The notes under the pieces were generated by a model. The model was not told where the DNA came from, made no database searches, and was given only the letters and a program-made list of their open reading frames with translations. From Mactromeris polynyma (taxonomy: Eukaryota; Mollusca; Bivalvia; Venerida; Mactridae): DNA of 64,000 bases. The position numbers were made by a program, and so were the translations under genes. This document shows positions 59,897-64,000 of the stretch, piece after piece (position 1 is the stretch's first letter; each line of letters opens with the position of its first letter). The stretch lies in assembly GCA_032209605.1 (NCBI GenBank), contig JASFXZ010000114.1, positions 186,001 to 250,000 on the forward strand, in the 5' to 3' direction.

Positions 59897-61365
59897 ATAC
59901 TCGGGGTGTTTGATCCGCTAACATACATGTAATAATTAAGTTCGAAAAGGCAAAAATCTGACGCGTCTTGCATGAGAAATTTCATCTGATAATTATTAAT
60001 TTCCCTTGAGATTCATTGCATCAATTGGATCGTTCGTTTTCTGTCAATAATGTGTGATAACGTTCTTTCTGCCATTAATGTTTGATGTTACAGTCATAAG
60101 ACAGACGTGAGATATACATTTAAAACCTTTCAACCTCAAACAAACACAGCGATACCATTATGTTCTGTTCTCATTAAGTTTCAGATCATACATACACACC
60201 TCAGAGAAGTGAAGATATAGATAGGCCGGAAATTCCAGGTAACATTTTGTGATTTGTTTACGATAAAACTATAAATTATGCTAATTATGCAATCTAAACA
60301 TTGTACATGTACTAGTATCATCTATTCTTTTTTGTTGACACACATTAACTTTAAATATGTGTCTGGCCCATTTGAACCCTAAATGTTTTCATAGGCTTCA
60401 TCAAGTATTGTTGTTACCATGTGCAGCTTTCTGGGATAAATATCAAGAATGATCTCCCTTGATTATCGGCTTTGTTTAAGCCATTTCCTCTAACTTGGAT
60501 TGTCTCCCTTCCCCACGAAAATGACACCTGTCAAACTAGTCAATAATCAATAATCGATATTGGCTCCATGCTATAACCGAATAGACTCGGATTTAACGTT
60601 TCTTGATAATTATCATTATCGACTAACTTAGCCACCCCACTGTGTTTCGACAGCATGTTAAAATTGTCTTGGGCAATAGTTTGAGTTTAAATATTCTTGG
60701 GGGTTTATAGAACAACAATGACTTAAACGTGATATTCAAATAAATCTTCAATCACGGCAACAACTGAAATTTCAGTGGAAACAGAAAATGTGTTGTAAAA
60801 ATAAATAATACAATTTTGTAAGTAAGTTAATTTGTTATCTCGAAATTATGTGAAAATTAATACTGGTATATTGTCTCAGATTGTTTAAAGATGAATTTAT
60901 AAGATCAGAAAACTAGTTTATAAGAACAACAAGAGTATTGCAGTAAACTGTCGTAGTGGACATTTAAATAATTATACATGGCTTACAACCTAGAGCTACA
61001 GGTACTAACATGATAACGACTGAATAGGCTAAAACATCCTTAATAAGAATCATTGCAATGCATAATTTGCTGTAACGACCTTGTTTTATCCTATTACTAA
61101 CAGACAAAACCTGTAGAAGACTCGTTTGTTAAAAAAAATGGAAGTTTTTTTAAAATAATTTTATGATGATACAAACTTCTTTGTTTTACAAATACAGAGG
61201 AATCAATTATAAGTGTAGTCTTTGATAATGCATATTTACTGATTTTTTAGCTAGATAAAGTATATGTTTCATTTTTGTTAAGGTAAACAAATGAACAAAA
61301 AAATGAGCAAAATATAACTTTAACTGAAAATCTTTTGTGATTCAAGGAAACATAATACCATCATA
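59897..61365. other. No gene seen
   Basis: AT-rich. A 28-base block at 60553-60580 is identical in inverse to 26451-26478. Confidence 0.45.
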
Positions 61366-61366
61366 G

Positions 61367-61520
61367 AACAGAACAGAACATAAGTTTATTTGAAAGACGT
61401 GTACATAGTACATAGCCATGTTCATCACAAATTATACAATACAATAAATCACGTGACATAGTATTAACGATTTGAGTTGGAGAAGGAAGAAAATACAAAA
61501 TAAAAAAAAAAAAAAAAAAA
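61367..61520 (-). mobile_element. LINE 3' end, minus strand, and adjacent poly-A tract
   Basis: On the minus strand AATAAACTTATG is followed by (TTCTG)n-type repeats at 61380-61367. An A run of about 20 bases lies at 61501-61520. Confidence 0.5.
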
Positions 61521-62061
61521 TGTAATAGTTGTTACTCATGTATATTCATAGTATGCTAGTCTGAGTATTCTGACACGAAGAAATATATTATATACATGTA
61601 TATAGTGTACACTCTGAATGGACAGACACGAAATAAGTGTAAAATGTAGGCGTATTGTTGGTGCAATAGTATGGTATTGTATCATAGTGGAACAGTAAGA
61701 CTCACAGTCCATGTCATTGGGAAAAACCGTCGGTGGTGTCGTTGTCTTCTTCACAAATCAAGTATTATATATGACATTTGACTGTTTGAGAATTGTCGAC
61801 ATCGTTTTGATAATTATCCCCCCCCCACATGTTGATGTTTTGCTATCACAAATTTCCGATGTCATTTTGTTTATTTCAGTGAAGAACTATGACGTTGTAT
61901 TGAACAGTTACATGAGGGGTGGTAGTACGCTATCAGGGATTGTGTTGGGATTTCGTGACGATGCGTTCTACCTCTATGAACCATTGTGGAGAATTGCACG
62001 CTGGGTATATTGGCGAGGAAACTCTACCATATGTAGATCTGATAGATATGATTGTCGGTAA

Positions 62062-62390
62062 GGCCATTCCGTTTTCTATTTTTGTTAAACGTCCGCGTGC
62101 ACCTTGGTTGCAAGCTCTTTGAGCAAAACACATTTTCGTAAGTTTAAAAAATCGCCAAGGGTAATAAGCGCTGTGTCGTATTTACGTATGTTTTTGTAAA
62201 TATTTTGCATGTTTGAAAATAGTGAGTGAAAACTGGTCAGTTTTTCTGTTAGATTTCTAATGTTTTATAAAGAAACAATTTGTTGAGTTATATTTTTTAT
62301 CATGTTTACCTCATTAAAACATGTGAAATGATACACTGTCTATTATATGGCTTTGTGTTATTTCGAAACGACTTAGTGAGTTTTATCGGG
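62062..62390 (+). mobile_element. PIF/Harbinger-like MITE, copy 3, right end missing
   Basis: TAA then GGCCATTCCGTTTTCTATTT; continues TTTGTTAAACGTCCGCGTG, GAAAATAGTGAGTGAAA and ATGTTTACCTCATTAAAACA as in 30284-30588. The right end is replaced by the 280-bp dispersed repeat. Confidence 0.75.
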
Positions 62391-62392
62391 TA

Positions 62393-62696
62393 AGCCGTAC
62401 TAAAATGGTTTTGCTATTTGCATATCTGTGTTGTGTAAACCAATCAAACATAACGTTAATCACCAAGGAAATTTCTCTTCAACCGAACAACGTTTGTAAC
62501 ATTGACGCTGATTGGTTAACTTTTCGATAAAGGGTACGTTACCTTACCGAAATCCACTGAATTTCGGTAAATTTACCGAACTCCATATTGGATCTGGAGT
62601 GACCAGCAATGGTAGCATCTCGGCATTTTTTATGTTGCACAACAAATCTTAAGCTTCAAATTGCGCCGACCATCTTTTTTCAAGATATTTCTTGTT
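62393..62696 (+). repeat. Dispersed 280-bp repeat, copy 2
   Basis: Partner of 47246-47525, with an extra 20-base stretch (ACCAATCAAACATAACG) near the left. Confidence 0.85.
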
Positions 62697-62718
62697 TATG
62701 CATACAAGAGAGAGAAGA

Positions 62719-62895
62719 CAGTGGGACCTCGTTTATTCGACAACCTTCTATCCGAATACTTGGTATCATCCGATATAAATTTCAGTCCCGATGTATCTTC
62801 TTAGGCACGTCGAATTAAAATGGGATTTTCGAAACTATGTATTATTCGAAATGAAATTTCGGGCCCGATTAATTCAAATGAATGAGGTTCGACTG
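62719..62895 (+). mobile_element. Pogo/Tigger-like MITE, CAGTNGGACCTCG family
   Basis: CAGTGGGACCTCGTTTATTC at the left and inverse GAATGAGGTTCGACTG at the right, followed by TA. Confidence 0.8.
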
Positions 62896-63219
62896 TATAT
62901 ATTTTACGAAATTCATTCCATTTACGCATATGACTTTATTTCACTGTAACGTAACTTGCATATGTAGTATATTTATGATACCCATTGACTTTTCCCATGT
63001 GAAACAAATTGTTTAATTGCGTCTATTGTTTCTTCAGGCACGTTGCGCAAGGTAGTACGATTGATTCAAAGGCTTTTTATGGCAACAAATATAGGTAAGA
63101 TGTTCATATTAGTATCATTGGTTTAACTACCTTTTTCGGCCAACATCGATTTATTCAAACAATGGCATTATATCAGGGATAATGGCAATAAAACAATAAA
63201 CATATCATCAAAGGTATTA

Positions 63220-63515
63220 CAGTAAAACCTTACGCAAAGACCACCTCAATGATAAGACCACCTCGACATTAACAAACAATTTTCAAGTCCATTTTCTCTG
63301 TTTTGCTTAGCGATGTTAACGAATAATCGAACATATGCGGTTATCGGTTAGTAGAATCACTGACCGGTTAATCATTTATATTTATAAAGATATCTACTTT
63401 TCATTTTAATCGAAACAAATTATGGAACGATATCTTTTGCTCTTTATTCACCCCCAATAAGAATACAAGTTTTCGAGGGTCCCGAGGGTGGTCTTATTAT
63501 TGAGGTTTTGCTTTG
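63220..63515 (+). mobile_element. CAGTAAAACCTC-family element, copy 4, interrupted by a hAT-like piece
   Basis: Left half CAGTAAAACCTTACGCAAAG to CTGTTTTGC; right half GGTGGTCTTATTATTGAGGT. Between them about 150 bases starting near 63308 contain GTTAACGAATAATCGAACAT and GGTTATCGGTTAGTAGAATC, matching the hAT-like element at 35535. Confidence 0.7.
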
Positions 63516-63799
63516 TCTATTATAGTTTCAACGCTGCCAGAGTGCATTACATGACTAGATCTGATAACTGAGGACATAGGGTGTTCGTGCTAGAAGAACA
63601 ATGCTTTTAGTGGCTCTTCTTCAACGAACAAAATTAATGTTGCATAAAATGTTTTACATTTTAGTGTGCATCATAATCTAGTGTTGTCCCGATAGTCGCT
63701 CAAATTTGTAAAAATCGGACCGCCCAAAAGTCGGCGATAATCGAAAGCGAATTTTGACTATCGATTTTAGTGGCCTGACACCGATTGTGTCTAAGGGAC

Positions 63800-63878
63800 T
63801 GTTACCGTTAAATAGGGAGGGGGGCATTTACAGGGGGGGGGGGGGAGCATTTACAGGGGGGGGGGGCATTTACAGTGT
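63800..63878 (+). repeat. G-runs alternating with GCATTTACAG
   Basis: Runs of 6, 12-13 and about 11 G separated by GCATTTACA. Four or more G tracts could form a G-quadruplex. Homopolymer lengths here may be sequencing-sensitive. Confidence 0.75.
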
Positions 63879-63993
63879 TTTTGGTGTTTTTTTATTGCAT
63901 ACTTCTTCGTCTTTACATTCTGTACAAAGATGTATACTGTAAACCTAGAAATTGTACAATTTTCACAAAAACACCAAAAACACTGTAAATGCC
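63865..63993. repeat. 26-bp perfect inverted repeat at the window edge
   Basis: GGCATTTACAGTGTTTTTGG plus six bases (63865-63890) is exactly inverted at 63968-63993. The spacer is 77 bases. Element boundaries may extend beyond the window. Confidence 0.85.
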
Positions 63994-64000
63994 AGCTTTT

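Overview
This is animal nuclear DNA, most likely from a mollusc and probably a bivalve. The pointers are AT-rich sequence, GT-AG introns, an animal-type secreted cellulase with an N-terminal CBM2 module, dense small DNA transposons, tRNA-derived SINEs, CR1/L2-like LINEs with short tandem-repeat tails, and tandem repeats of kinds familiar from bivalve assemblies. The species assignment is inference. No rRNA gene, convincing functional tRNA gene, CRISPR array or bacterial operon was seen.

The one clear host gene is on the minus strand, from about 45.5 kb to 31.7 kb. It encodes a secreted GH9 endo-beta-1,4-glucanase of 596 residues: signal peptide, CBM2 cellulose-binding module, short Ser/Thr/Pro/Gly linker, GH9 catalytic domain. 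I could join 12 coding exons with GT-AG sites and matching phases. A likely non-coding first exon lies at about 45.43-45.48 kb and an AATAAA signal about 90 bases after the stop. The catalytic Asp pair, the HHR motif and the acid Glu are all present. Its introns hold many repeats: a 24-copy 50-bp minisatellite, SINE heads, hAT-like and foldback elements, and a LINE 3' end that stops 6 bases from a splice donor.

From 1 to 31 kb I found no identifiable gene. The region contains tandem arrays (a 356-477 bp monomer array flanked by 447-bp direct repeats; about 36 copies of a 37-bp repeat; four copies of a 165-bp repeat; about 21 copies of a 231-bp satellite with a five-monomer higher-order repeat), many small DNA transposons, and a 3.07-kb element with inverted GGGCCC... 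ends. A few open segments between 3.6 and 6.3 kb and at 16 kb look coding but match no family I know.

From 45.6 to 64 kb the window is mostly mobile elements. A nearly intact 4.98-kb LINE (52621-57601) sits inside an older, broken L1/Tx1-type LINE on the opposite strand. The younger LINE carries a 2A-like motif (DVELNPGP) near the start of ORF1, and its two ORFs share one frame separated by a single TAG. Smaller 3' fragments of related LINEs lie at 34.0-34.4 and 45.7-46.7 kb. The last 6 kb hold a palindromic element packed with GAGCTCTTC, more transposon relics, and a 26-bp inverted repeat beside G-runs at the window edge.
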